Source: JAFGQU01 sp964483625 (GTDB lineage: Bacteria > Omnitrophota > Gorgyraeia > Duberdicusellales > 4484-171). From it: a stretch of 64,000 nt of DNA. Of this stretch, positions 17,801 to 26,890 are shown one piece after another. Both the position numbers and the translations under genes were made by a program. The stretch lies in assembly GCA_964483625.1 (NCBI GenBank), contig CAZABB010000001.1:62001-126000 (forward strand). Reading direction: 5' to 3'. The notes beneath the pieces were generated by a model. It had not been told where the DNA came from, searched no databases, and saw nothing but the letters and a program-made list of their open reading frames with translations. The number at the start of each line of letters is the position of its first letter. Positions within the stretch are counted from its first letter, which is position 1.

Positions 17801-18922
17801 TTATGTCGCGATATAATCGGTAATATTTTCTATCTTATAGAAACAGTTGACGACCACATCGCAATCTGTCCGACACGACTGTATCCGGGCTCTTACCGTC
17901 TGCATCTGCGGCGAAAACCAGACTTCTGAAAACTTCCTATCGCGTATGTTCGCCACCGGCGGCATGGCAAAACACATGTTAATATCTCCGTAGGCGTTTA
18001 TCTCCGGCGCCAGATCGCCCCGGGGACAACGGATCTTACTGTCATGGACGAACCGGTAAGGATTACGGAAATATTCTTTTACCAACCGTAATTGTTCGGG
18101 AGGATTACATATATTGTACCCTTTCTCCTTACGCTGAGCGAGTTCCTCGAGAATACCATGTGCTTTTTCTATATCCTGCGGCCAGATCTCGCTATTTCGG
18201 GTAAGCTTAAACCACTCTTTCTCCGGGCTTTCGCAGTCGAACGGCTGCAGGCAGGCGTTCACGAAAAAGTCGTCTATCTTTTCGTTGCGGTTAGCCCATT
18301 CGGCAACATCCAGTACTTCATCCAGATTCTTCTCCATCAGCGTCATGGTGACCCCGATACTGAGCCGATCTTCTCCTTGAGATCCCCGGCAGGAATCAAG
18401 GAGTTCTATGGCCCGCATGACCCGTTTATGGCTGCCCTGGATTCCCCGCAGGTAATCATGCGTATGCGGGTTCATCCCGTCAAGAGAAAGAAAGATACCG
18501 GTCAATCCGCTGGAGACCAGCCGCCGAGCCATCCGGCGGTCGATATAAAAACCGTTGGTCGTGATCGAACACCGGTAACCGTTCTTTCTGATATAAGAGA
18601 GGATCTCGATCAGGTCCTTTCTTAACAAAGCTTCCCCGCCGATAAGATGGATAAAAATCGGATCGGTCGTTACCTTTTTTAAGTCGTCGACAAAGCCTTT
18701 TATTTCTTCCAACGTCAATTCCTTGCGATCGATATCCCGTTCTTTATTTTTCCACATATTACACATCTTGCAGCGGAAGGTGCACTCTTTGGAAACAACG
18801 AGAAGACAAAAAGCGGGAAACGCCTGGTTTGTCCGGTCATATTGCCCTCCCCTTTGTCTCCGTCGCCCTCCGGCTACGTTTGGTTTAATCTTTTTCAGTA
18901 AAGCCCTGAGCAGATTCTCCAT
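17801..18922 (-). CDS. Radical SAM/SPASM-like protein, array family A, member 10
   Basis: 373 aa from ATG at 18922, which has AGGAGG 6 bases upstream within the 3' end of the previous gene (38-bp overlap); the longer frame to 18976 lacks this. A basic ~38-residue leader rich in Arg and Gly precedes C47-TFR-C-KM-C54 with extra Cys39. GGEALLRKD; SLDGMNPHTHDYLRG; VNACLQPF; EIWPQD; QLRLVKEYFRNP. Tail GDINMC, ANI, VWFSPQM and CRTDCDVVVNC are complete. It is the longest single-domain family A member. Confidence 0.9.
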   Translation of the reverse strand: MENLLRALLKKIKPNVAGGRRRQRGGQYDRTNQAFPAFCLLVVSKECTFRCKMCNMWKNKERDIDRKELTLEEIKGFVDDLKKVTTDPIFIHLIGGEALLRKDLIEILSYIRKNGYRCSITTNGFYIDRRMARRLVSSGLTGIFLSLDGMNPHTHDYLRGIQGSHKRVMRAIELLDSCRGSQGEDRLSIGVTMTLMEKNLDEVLDVAEWANRNEKIDDFFVNACLQPFDCESPEKEWFKLTRNSEIWPQDIEKAHGILEELAQRKEKGYNICNPPEQLRLVKEYFRNPYRFVHDSKIRCPRGDLAPEINAYGDINMCFAMPPVANIRDRKFSEVWFSPQMQTVRARIQSCRTDCDVVVNCFYKIENITDYIAT

Positions 18923-19946
18923 GCGTTGCCTCCTGCTTGTTGGCTCCAATTTCACTGGCCACCGTCTCATCCTCATAAAAACAGTTGATCATGATATGGC
19001 AGTTCCGTCGGCAACTGTACACATCATTACGTACTTTTTCCGCTTGAGACGAATACCAGGCAGTATGAATATCGTCGGCCTTTATATTTCCGATGGGATG
19101 CATAAGGTTACAGAAGAATATTTTTCCGTAAGGATCCACGTGAAATTCATAATCACCTAACGTACACTTAATCTTTTTCAAAAACATATTGGGATCCTGG
19201 AAATATTCCTTAAAATGCAAAAAATGATTGGGCTGATTGCCGATTTTATACCCATCGAGCCGCAATTGCCGCAACGTCGTCATAAGACGCGTCACCCCTT
19301 CGGTATTCTGTGGCCAGAGAAAATGATTCTTTTCCTTTTGAAACCAGAAAGGATCGGCCTCCTCGCATAAGGGCTGAGTCACCGCCTGAAAGCTAATCAT
19401 TTCAATCCGAGCATCATTTTGCACCCATTCCACCAGAGGAATAATTTCGCCAAAATTGTATCCCATAAGAATCGTAAGGATAGAAATCACCGGTTTTCCG
19501 CCGACGCGAAACCCATCGATATAATCTATCGCGTTTCTAATGTGCCGGTGACTCCCGGTGATACCGCGCAGGAAGTCGTGAGTTTCCGGCTTAATCCCAT
19601 CCAGAGAAAAGGTAATGGTATCCAATCCGGAATCAACGATCCGTTTTGCCACGGCTTCGTCGATAAAGAAACCGTTGGTAACCATATTGGTACGGTATCC
19701 CTGGCGACGAATAAAATCGATGAGGTCAAACACCTCCCTGCTTGCCAAAGGTTCGCCGCCGGAAAGATGAAATTCAAATCCCGCGTCAACATTCCCTTTT
19801 AACGAACGAATGAATCTCTTTTTTTCCTCTAACGTCGTCTCCTTTTTGTCCGCCTCATGCACATTCCAGATAAAACACATCTTACAGCGCAACGGACAAC
19901 GGTAATTGAGCACCCAACAGCTATAGCGAGGCTTTTCTGCTTTCAT
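18885..19946 (-). CDS. Radical SAM/SPASM-like protein, array family A, member 11
   Basis: 353 aa. C17-PLR-C-KM-C24; the extra Cys is at residue 10, one residue closer than in its relatives. SGGEPLASRE; SLDGIKPETHDFLRG; FQAVTQPL; FLWPQN; the QL motif is HFLHFKEYFQDP. Tail GKIFFC, GNI, AWYSSQA and CRRNCHIMINC, then a ~25-residue polar extension that overlaps the next gene's start and ribosome site. Family-level annotation only. Confidence 0.9.
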   Translation of the reverse strand: MKAEKPRYSCWVLNYRCPLRCKMCFIWNVHEADKKETTLEEKKRFIRSLKGNVDAGFEFHLSGGEPLASREVFDLIDFIRRQGYRTNMVTNGFFIDEAVAKRIVDSGLDTITFSLDGIKPETHDFLRGITGSHRHIRNAIDYIDGFRVGGKPVISILTILMGYNFGEIIPLVEWVQNDARIEMISFQAVTQPLCEEADPFWFQKEKNHFLWPQNTEGVTRLMTTLRQLRLDGYKIGNQPNHFLHFKEYFQDPNMFLKKIKCTLGDYEFHVDPYGKIFFCNLMHPIGNIKADDIHTAWYSSQAEKVRNDVYSCRRNCHIMINCFYEDETVASEIGANKQEATHGESAQGFTEKD

Positions 19947-19958
19947 TTGTAGACATTT

Positions 19959-21005
19959 TTATTTGGCAACCGAATAAAGCGACGGGTCATCTTCTATATA
20001 ACAACAATTCAAGAGAAGATGACAATTAGTTTTACACTCACTCACTCTTTTTCTTATCTCTTGAGCATCTTGAGAATACCACAGCTCTCTGATATCATCT
20101 TTGCGGATATTGCCGATAAAATCCATGAAAAAACAAAGCTGAATAAATCCGTAGGTATTGATACTCAATGCCGCTCCGCCCACCATGCATTTAGCCCGGT
20201 TGACAAACTTTTTGGGATCGGCAAAGTAGGCTTTATACGCTCTTAAGTGTTCAAGACGATTACTGATCTTGGATCCTTTCTGCCGCATCTCGATCAAAGA
20301 ATCAATAATACCTATAAGCTTGGGAATATCTTTCGGCCAGAGATAGTTATATTCTTGGTGCCACTGGCTGTCAAGCGCCCCGCTGTAATTAGGCTGGACC
20401 ACAGCCATAAAATAAAGCCAATCGACTCTTCGGTCCCGATCGGCTGTGTGAGCAAGTTTGATGAGATCATTCATGTTCTCATTCATAATAATACAGCACA
20501 ATCCTTTTTTGGTATGCGGTGAATACTTCGTGAGATAGGAAAGCGCGTTCATCACCCGTTTATATACTCCTTTTACTCCCCGCATCCGGTCATGCACTCG
20601 CGCGTAGGGACTATCTAAAGAAAGACTTATGGCGTCGACTCCGGCAGCGGCGATTCTCTTTGCCATATCCTTGTTGATCAGATAACCGTTTGATGCCATC
20701 GTCGTACGGAATCCCTGTTCCTTGGCAAATTTCACCATCTCCAGTATCCCCGGCAGAGACAGCGCTTCCCCTCCCCCGAAATCCAATTCAAATCCTTCAT
20801 CGACCAGCGCGCGGAATTGAGCAATAAACCGTTTCCACTCCTCAATCGTAGGGATCTCATCGGGATTCGGTATCCGTTCCCGCCATTTGTTGCACATTTT
20901 ACAACGTAACATACAGTAATCGGTAGCGGCAATGCAACAAAATTTAGGCTTCATATTGAGAATCTGCATCCGGGACGGATTTTTCCTTTCACAAAAATTA
21001 TCCAT
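19959..21005 (-). CDS. Radical SAM/SPASM-like protein, array family A, member 12
   Basis: 348 aa; AAAGGGG lies 5 bases before the ATG at 21005. C31-MLR-C-KM-C38 with Cys23 and Cys24 before it; FGGGEALSLPG, where GGEP is GGEA; SLDSPYARVHDRMRG; FMAVVQPN; YLWPKD; HLRAYKAYFADP. Tail GFIQLC, GNI, LWYSQDA and CKTNCHLLLNC. With members 13 and 14 it forms a clear subgroup (paired Cys-Cys, GGGEA, QPN, HLLLNC or HFLLNC), pointing to local tandem duplication within the array. Confidence 0.9.
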   Translation of the reverse strand: MDNFCERKNPSRMQILNMKPKFCCIAATDYCMLRCKMCNKWRERIPNPDEIPTIEEWKRFIAQFRALVDEGFELDFGGGEALSLPGILEMVKFAKEQGFRTTMASNGYLINKDMAKRIAAAGVDAISLSLDSPYARVHDRMRGVKGVYKRVMNALSYLTKYSPHTKKGLCCIIMNENMNDLIKLAHTADRDRRVDWLYFMAVVQPNYSGALDSQWHQEYNYLWPKDIPKLIGIIDSLIEMRQKGSKISNRLEHLRAYKAYFADPKKFVNRAKCMVGGAALSINTYGFIQLCFFMDFIGNIRKDDIRELWYSQDAQEIRKRVSECKTNCHLLLNCCYIEDDPSLYSVAK

Positions 21006-22086
21006 AAAGCCCCTTTCTATTTTCTCTTTCGACTACAAACGGATAGTCACCTTCAAAAAAACAATTCAGAAGAAAATGACAATTATCGCCGCATGTCCTA
21101 ATCTTCTCTCTGGCCCGTTCGGCTTTCTCCGACACCCAGAGCTTCCGTATGTCGTCCTCGGGATTGCGGATATTGCCCAGCTTCTCCCAACTGTAACACA
21201 AAAAGACATCCCCAATGGAACTGATGTGCAGCGCCCGGTCAAGATTACACGGCCCTTTTTTGACAAACCGGTCGGGAGCCTCCAGATACTTCTTGTACGC
21301 CTCTAACTGCTGGGGAGTATTGCCGATTAACTGGCCCTCTTTGCGGCGGCGGATGATCTCATCGAGAATTCGATGGACCTTCTCTGTATTTTGGGGCCAG
21401 TAAAAACCGAATTCGGGGGTACGATACCAATGCCGATCAAATTTTTCTTTTCCCCAATAGGTATTATTCGGCTGCATGGGAACCATATAATAAATGGATT
21501 TAAAGCGGGGGTCTTCATTGACCCAGGTTCCCAACTCAAGCATGCCATCAACTGTATCGGCCATAATAATGCTGCACATACCGACATGCACGTCCGGCGC
21601 ATATTTTGCCAGATTGTCTAGAGCGCGCATCACCCGGGCATGAACCCCTTTGACTCCCCGCCAATGATCATGAACTTTTTCATCCAGACTGTCCAGAGAA
21701 AGCACCAGACTGAACAGCCCGGAATCAGCGATCCGTTGTGCCATCTCTTTATCGATTAAATACCCGTTACTGGCAATGGTCATCTTGAACCCGATATCGG
21801 TACAGTAACGGATAAAATCCCAGAGCCAGTCGACAAGAAGAGCTTCTCCGCCGCCCACATCGATCTCAAACTTCTCATCGACAAGATCGCGTAGCTGCCG
21901 CGCCGCCCGCATCCATTCCTGAAGAGTTGGTTTGGTTTTACCGTAGGTACCTTTATCTTTATGCCATTTATCGCACATCTGACAGCGTAGCATGCAATCA
22001 TCGGTAATCCCGGGACAGCAGAATCCCGGTTTCAATATGTTCTTCTCGGCCTGATTGAGCTGACTCTGCATCATATGTTTCTCCAT
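20998..22086 (-). CDS. Radical SAM/SPASM-like protein, array family A, member 13
   Basis: 362 aa. C31-MLR-C-QM-C38 with Cys23-Cys24 before it; VGGGEALLVDW; SLDSLDEKVHDHWRG; YMVPMQPN; FYWPQN in place of LWP; QLEAYKKYLEAP. Tail GDVFLC, GNI, LWVSEKA and CGDNCHFLLNC, then an FFEGDYPF ending shared almost exactly with member 14. It overlaps the next gene by 8 bp. It belongs to the GGGEA subgroup. Confidence 0.9.
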   Translation of the reverse strand: MEKHMMQSQLNQAEKNILKPGFCCPGITDDCMLRCQMCDKWHKDKGTYGKTKPTLQEWMRAARQLRDLVDEKFEIDVGGGEALLVDWLWDFIRYCTDIGFKMTIASNGYLIDKEMAQRIADSGLFSLVLSLDSLDEKVHDHWRGVKGVHARVMRALDNLAKYAPDVHVGMCSIIMADTVDGMLELGTWVNEDPRFKSIYYMVPMQPNNTYWGKEKFDRHWYRTPEFGFYWPQNTEKVHRILDEIIRRRKEGQLIGNTPQQLEAYKKYLEAPDRFVKKGPCNLDRALHISSIGDVFLCYSWEKLGNIRNPEDDIRKLWVSEKAERAREKIRTCGDNCHFLLNCFFEGDYPFVVERENRKGLYG

Positions 22087-22088
22087 CG

Positions 22089-23159
22089 TTAAGGTTTAAC
22101 CGTACTTAATTGAGAATCTACCCGAAACGGATAGTCGCCTTCGAAATAGCAATTCAAAAGAAAATGACAGTTTTCCCGACAGTCCCGTATTGCGGCCCTT
22201 ACGCGGTCGGCTTCGGAAGAATACCAGAGCCAGGCCAGATCATCATGTTCGATATTCCCAAGCCGGTCATGCTGGTAACAGATAAAAATATCTCCCACGG
22301 CACTCACATGAACAGCCTGATCCATATTGCAGGGATTCTTTTTCACGAAGCAGTCGGGATGACGGAAATACGATTTGAATGCTTCCAGTTGACACACCTG
22401 GTTCGAGATCTTCAACGGATTCTGTCTTTTCAGACGTATGATCTCCTCCAGAACCGATGCCGCTTTTTGAGCATCCTTGGGCCAGAGGAATCCGAATTCC
22501 TCGGAGCGATACCATGCCTGGGTAAAAGACGTATTGTTGGGTTGAACAATCACCATGAAATCGATCCAGTCCAACGACTTATTTTTCAATGCCCATGATG
22601 TCAGCGGAATAATATCTTCCAGGTTATACTCGGAAATAACCGTACAAATGCCTTTTTTGGTACGAGGGGCATACCGATCAAGATACTCGATAGCGTCCAT
22701 CACCCGTTGATAGACCCCTTCGACGCCGCGTAAGAAATCATGTTTTTTTTCATCCAGTGTATCCAGGGAAAGATTGATAAGATGCAGGCCCGATCTTCCG
22801 ATACGCCGGGCCAGCTCCTGATCGATCAGGTACCCGTTTGAGGGGATATTGACGGTAAATCCCCGGCGGATCGCATAACGGGCAAGTTCCAAGATATCCG
22901 GTAAAAGGAATGCCTCACCGCCGCCGAGATGGAGATACAAGTCCTTCTCGGCAATCGACTCAAGCGATTTCACCGCCCGCTTCCATGCGGCCAAAGAAGC
23001 CGGTATGCCGTTTGCCGCAGCCATATCCGGTTTCCACTTATGGCACATCTTACAGCGCAGCATACATTGATCGGTAACTCCGAAACAACAAAACCGCACG
23101 CGGGGGGGAAATTCCCCCGGCGACCTTTCTTTCTTTTTCCCAAACAGACGTTTTATCAT
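22089..23159 (-). CDS. Radical SAM/SPASM-like protein, array family A, member 14
   Basis: 356 aa. The N terminus is basic (MIKRLFGKKKERS). C32-MLR-C-KM-C39 with Cys24-Cys25 before it; LGGGEAFLLPD; SLDTLDEKKHDFLRG; FMVIVQPN; FLWPKD; QLEAFKSYFRHP. Tail GDIFIC, GNI, LWYSSEA and CRENCHFLLNC, ending YFEGDYPF as in member 13. It is the family A gene directly downstream of the 48-aa ORF (21-bp gap). Confidence 0.9.
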   Translation of the reverse strand: MIKRLFGKKKERSPGEFPPRVRFCCFGVTDQCMLRCKMCHKWKPDMAAANGIPASLAAWKRAVKSLESIAEKDLYLHLGGGEAFLLPDILELARYAIRRGFTVNIPSNGYLIDQELARRIGRSGLHLINLSLDTLDEKKHDFLRGVEGVYQRVMDAIEYLDRYAPRTKKGICTVISEYNLEDIIPLTSWALKNKSLDWIDFMVIVQPNNTSFTQAWYRSEEFGFLWPKDAQKAASVLEEIIRLKRQNPLKISNQVCQLEAFKSYFRHPDCFVKKNPCNMDQAVHVSAVGDIFICYQHDRLGNIEHDDLAWLWYSSEADRVRAAIRDCRENCHFLLNCYFEGDYPFRVDSQLSTVKP

Positions 23160-23180
23160 CCTCTGACTACAATGGTTTCC

Positions 23181-23327
23181 TTACGAACGGCCGAATTGCT
23201 TCCAGTCGATCCCTCGCCGTTTACATTCCCGCCGCCACTGTATATATTTTACTCCGCGGTAAAAGGCATAAAAAAGCCCGTGCGCCCGACAGTGTTTACG
23301 GAATTTCCGCAAATATGTTTCCACCAT
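23181..23327 (-). CDS. 48-aa basic, aromatic-rich small protein
   Basis: ATG at 23327 has AAGGAGG 7 bases upstream, as good as any ribosome site in the array, and the TAA is at 23181-23183, so the frame neatly fills the gap between two radical SAM genes. The product begins MVETYLRKFRKHCRAHGLFY and ends KRRGIDWKQFGRS. Eighteen of its 48 residues are Arg, Lys or His, with 9 Tyr/Phe/Trp and 2 Cys. It has no signal peptide and no full membrane helix; part could be an amphipathic helix. It could be a small accessory protein or a peptide substrate of a neighbouring radical SAM enzyme. No leader or repeat motif proves the latter. Confidence 0.6.
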   Translation of the reverse strand: MVETYLRKFRKHCRAHGLFYAFYRGVKYIQWRRECKRRGIDWKQFGRS

Positions 23328-23342
23328 CTTTCCCCCTCCTTC

Positions 23343-24689
23343 TTAGCGTATGCCGGCGTACCCAGCCGGCTGTCTCTCGCATGTATTTTTGATTTCCTTC
23401 TCTCCCAGCGGTTTTTCCCGATCCCTTTTCCCACGCAGAAATTTCATCGTTTTTGCCAGAGAAACCAGTATTTTCTTCTGCCGGGGAGAAAGCGAAGCAA
23501 TGCGGCCGTGCATATACCGGTTATGACCGAGATTATCGCAGCTTTTATAACATCCCATCCTGGCATCCCGATCGTTTCCGATCAGCGAAAAGAATTCATC
23601 CGCGGGATTCATATGAAGCGTTTTTTCCCGAAACTGCCTCTGCCGGGGGCCGTTCCATATCCGGGAGAACTTATCTTGGTGGATATTTCCCACGGGAAAA
23701 CGGTGGGACTTCAGGCACGAATTCACATTGCCGTCGGCCAGGATACGGACAAACACCCATCCGGCATAACAGGGAATTTCGTTAATCACATTGGAATCGT
23801 ATTGGGCGCATTGAGAATCACAGTTGGCAATCCGGCGCACAAAATCTTCAAATCCGAACAGAAAAGATATTTGGTTATTCTTCTCTCCCCAGCGGCGCCG
23901 GATCGATTCGCAACGATTCAACAAATCTCCGCATTGCCTTTCATCGAGAAGCAACCGGTCGGTTTTGCCGGGAATCGTATCGATAACCGTGAATTCGACC
24001 ATTTCCGAACCCGTTTGGCAGGCCAATTCAGCCATGCGTTCAATATCATGGTAATTCTCGGAAAAGATGACATGATATATTTTTACCCGGGGTAATTCGC
24101 GTTTGGTCCGATTCAAAAGATCCAGCATGTCTTTGATACGATAAAACGTGCTCTTATCTTTATTGGGATGCGTAGCGGAATAAATCTCCGGCGTCCCCGC
24201 CCAGATACTCACCGTGAGCGAATCAACGCCCAAGCGCACCAGCTCCTTTACTCTGAATTCATCAACGAGAGTAAAGTTCGTATTCACATAGCATTCAAAT
24301 CCCCGTTTTTTAGTATATGCCAGGATATCCATAATGTCCGGGTGCATAAACGGTTCTCCGCCGCCGGCATAATATATCTGCCGGGTACCCATACGCGCCA
24401 GTTCATCAAGGAGTTTTATCACCCGCCGGCGGGGAAGCATCTGCTTTTTTACCGATGGGGAGATCTTCTTTTCTCCCAGAAGCGGCGAGTTACACCAACA
24501 GCCGATGCAGTCGTTATTACAGTCGTTAGTTAAATCGATCTGCACAAAGTCGGGCCCTTTATAGGCATACGTCCCATCAATCACACCCAGAGCGTCAAGA
24601 TAACAACCGCGCATCTTCCTCGCTACCGACCGTCCCCCTTCTTTTTTCCAGTGCGATAATACCTTGCTTACTGTCCTTTGATCGATCAT
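23343..24689 (-). CDS. Radical SAM protein of a distinct type (448 aa)
   Basis: The N-terminal ~48 residues are followed by QIDLTNDCNNDCIGCWC, a CX3CX2C cluster motif with Trp-Cys after it, then YYAGGGEPFMHPDI and VNTNFTLV. The HDxxRG, LWP and QL-FK-YF features of family A are absent. Later cysteines occur as CDSQCAQY, EIPCYAGW with GNVNSC and GNI, and RMGCYKSCDN, which could bind one or two auxiliary clusters in a SPASM-like arrangement. The C terminus is basic. The gene starts within the 4-bp ATGA overlap of the B12-type gene, so translation is probably coupled. The reaction is unknown. Confidence 0.88.
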   Translation of the reverse strand: MIDQRTVSKVLSHWKKEGGRSVARKMRGCYLDALGVIDGTYAYKGPDFVQIDLTNDCNNDCIGCWCNSPLLGEKKISPSVKKQMLPRRRVIKLLDELARMGTRQIYYAGGGEPFMHPDIMDILAYTKKRGFECYVNTNFTLVDEFRVKELVRLGVDSLTVSIWAGTPEIYSATHPNKDKSTFYRIKDMLDLLNRTKRELPRVKIYHVIFSENYHDIERMAELACQTGSEMVEFTVIDTIPGKTDRLLLDERQCGDLLNRCESIRRRWGEKNNQISFLFGFEDFVRRIANCDSQCAQYDSNVINEIPCYAGWVFVRILADGNVNSCLKSHRFPVGNIHQDKFSRIWNGPRQRQFREKTLHMNPADEFFSLIGNDRDARMGCYKSCDNLGHNRYMHGRIASLSPRQKKILVSLAKTMKFLRGKRDREKPLGEKEIKNTCERQPAGYAGIR

Positions 24690-26890
24690 TTCTTTCTATG
24701 AGACTTACGTTTTCGAAAGTCCTCCTCGACAATCTTCAGGTGTCCGGAGAAAAAGAAACAATCCTGCCGGACCTCTTTTTGATGACCGTTCGTTTTAACT
24801 CCCACCATACGTGCTCCCGGATATACGGAAGCGTTATTGACATAGGAGGTATATTCATCGGATTTTTTCGTATATTCCAGTAATACCGTAGGTAGCTGGC
24901 CGCGCCACCTTTTCCTGCCTCGTAATCCTACAAACTCACTGCGGGGATTGCGTATTTTTACCTCGGTGAAATCATCAAGACCGGGGAATCCGCCTTCTCC
25001 CCAGGAATCCACCCATTGCCGGTATCGTTCCGAAAGGACAACCCCGATCTTACGTCCGGAAACCGGAAGCGGGAACTGAGTCTTCAGAGAAACCTTCCAT
25101 TCTATCTGCTTCTCGTCGGGGACATTAATTTTCCAAATCTCCTCTACGGGATGAAGGCCGTATTTAGTCTTTAAGATGACGCCGTTACTGCCTTGTCGCT
25201 CGAAATCCCAGCAGCCTAAAGAAGAGTGATGGAATTGACCGTTCTCCAAAGACACTTCGCTGACCAGACCCGCCCCTTGTGTCAATTTCATTCCACCCCA
25301 ATAGATCTCGATTTCGTTATGTTCAAAGATGATCTCCAGTCTTCCGACCCTGATCCTCTTTTCCGGAGCAACGACACGCATCTTCCTGCGTTGATCCCAC
25401 AACCTCTCTTTGGGAAGAATGATCAGCCGCCGGAAAAAGAATCTCCCTGTCTTAAACAGAGCCATGAAGACACCGTCTTTTTTTAACGTCGACCAAATCA
25501 ACTGAAGATAATAGTACACCCGATTGCCTTTCTTTGCCCGGTGCTGCCGGATATATTTCTTGACCCATCGGCCATAGGCATACCGTACCGCTTCGGTCAG
25601 ATCTTTACTCGTTAATTCATCCAGATGGATGACACTCCGGTGATTTCCGTCATACTCCGACCAGCGCCGTGAACGTAACGCGCCTTTACGATCCATTTCC
25701 TTGTAGAAATCCGTACCCGGGAAAGGAGTCGCGATGGAAAACTGGACCGTTTCCGGATCCAACCGCAAGGCGAAATCGGTAGTATCCTGGATCGTCTGTC
25801 TGGTTTCTCCGGGCAGCCCGAAGGTAAAGGTAAGATGCGTTTTGATATCCAGCATCTTGGTAAACTTGATAATCTCTTCAGTACGTTTGATGTTCATATT
25901 CTTATCTATACCGTCGAGCAGCGCTTGCGACGACGATTCAACTCCGTATTTTACGGCATAGAGACCGGTTTCTTTCATATTTTGTAAGATCTCTTCATCC
26001 ATAAGATCTGCTCTCGCCATGATTGCCCATGGCACATCTAATTTTCGTTTCTTTATTTCGGCACAGAAGGCAAGCATGCGGTCTTTTCCGATATTGAACG
26101 TATCGTCATCGAAATAAATCGACTTAAATTTCATCTCCTTGGTCAAGAACTCCATCTCATCAACAACATCGACGATATCCCTTGTGCGGTAATTATGTCC
26201 ATGATACATAACCTGCGGCCAGAGACAGAACTTACAACGGAACGGACAACCGCGGGAAGCAAGCATCTGGGCTGAAGGCAAAGGAATGTCCCCCGGGCTG
26301 TCATTATAGCGGTACATCGGGAGACCCTCCCGCAACGGCCACGGCAAAGCGTTTAAATCCGTCAACGAACGTAACGGTGTACGATGAATTCCTTCCCGAT
26401 TCCGATAGATCAATCCCGCCACAGAAGCCAAATCCCGGCCGGCACGAAGGGCTTTCACCAGTTCAAGCAGAGTAAATTCATATTCCCCCACAAGCACGTA
26501 ACGAACAAAGGGATATTGTTTCAGAAACGATTCACTGCGGATATTTACATCCGGGCCACACAAAACAAGATGAATACGCGTTCCCAGACGGCTTAACAAT
26601 CGCAGATCATGCTCGAGAGTAACGGTGGAAACCTCACATACCAGAAGATCCGGCTTCAATGTGCGCATTGAGTGCAGGAACGACCGGTAAGAAATCCTCT
26701 GAGCGATCGCATCGATTAAGGTCACCTTAAAATCATGCTTCTTAAGCAATGCCGCCGCATAGGCCAGAAAAAACGGAAAGGGAAGGTAGTCGGTCTCGGT
26801 GGGCCCTTTCAAATGCGGCCAGCGTGAACCGGCTCGCACTCCCTGCTTGCCGGATTGCCTCCACGGTAGATTTGCTAAAACGATCTTCAT
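24686..26890 (-). CDS. B12-binding-type radical SAM protein with C-terminal novel domain
   Basis: 734 aa. Residues 1-~190 resemble a cobalamin-binding Rossmann domain (MKIVLANLPW, PFPFFLAYAAALLKKHDF, LVGEYEFTLLELV), though the DxHxxG cobalamin-ligand motif is not seen. Radical SAM motif C214-PFR-C-KF-C221 and FDDDTFNI follow, as in BchE-like class B enzymes, which modify lipids, bacteriochlorophyll and antibiotics. Residues ~510-725 are one copy of the uncharacterised domain also found in the 1056-aa protein and the ABC ATPase: YWGGMKLTQGAG, then EEIWKINV, EWKVSL, SERYRQW and GEGGFP. Four-bp ATGA overlaps on both sides indicate translational coupling. Confidence 0.88.
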   Translation of the reverse strand: MKIVLANLPWRQSGKQGVRAGSRWPHLKGPTETDYLPFPFFLAYAAALLKKHDFKVTLIDAIAQRISYRSFLHSMRTLKPDLLVCEVSTVTLEHDLRLLSRLGTRIHLVLCGPDVNIRSESFLKQYPFVRYVLVGEYEFTLLELVKALRAGRDLASVAGLIYRNREGIHRTPLRSLTDLNALPWPLREGLPMYRYNDSPGDIPLPSAQMLASRGCPFRCKFCLWPQVMYHGHNYRTRDIVDVVDEMEFLTKEMKFKSIYFDDDTFNIGKDRMLAFCAEIKKRKLDVPWAIMARADLMDEEILQNMKETGLYAVKYGVESSSQALLDGIDKNMNIKRTEEIIKFTKMLDIKTHLTFTFGLPGETRQTIQDTTDFALRLDPETVQFSIATPFPGTDFYKEMDRKGALRSRRWSEYDGNHRSVIHLDELTSKDLTEAVRYAYGRWVKKYIRQHRAKKGNRVYYYLQLIWSTLKKDGVFMALFKTGRFFFRRLIILPKERLWDQRRKMRVVAPEKRIRVGRLEIIFEHNEIEIYWGGMKLTQGAGLVSEVSLENGQFHHSSLGCWDFERQGSNGVILKTKYGLHPVEEIWKINVPDEKQIEWKVSLKTQFPLPVSGRKIGVVLSERYRQWVDSWGEGGFPGLDDFTEVKIRNPRSEFVGLRGRKRWRGQLPTVLLEYTKKSDEYTSYVNNASVYPGARMVGVKTNGHQKEVRQDCFFFSGHLKIVEEDFRKRKSHRKK

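Noticed and set aside
22929..24095. A 388-codon open frame on the plus strand
   Set aside because: It is antisense to three well-supported minus-strand genes, has no ribosome site or family motifs and is a by-product of their codon use.
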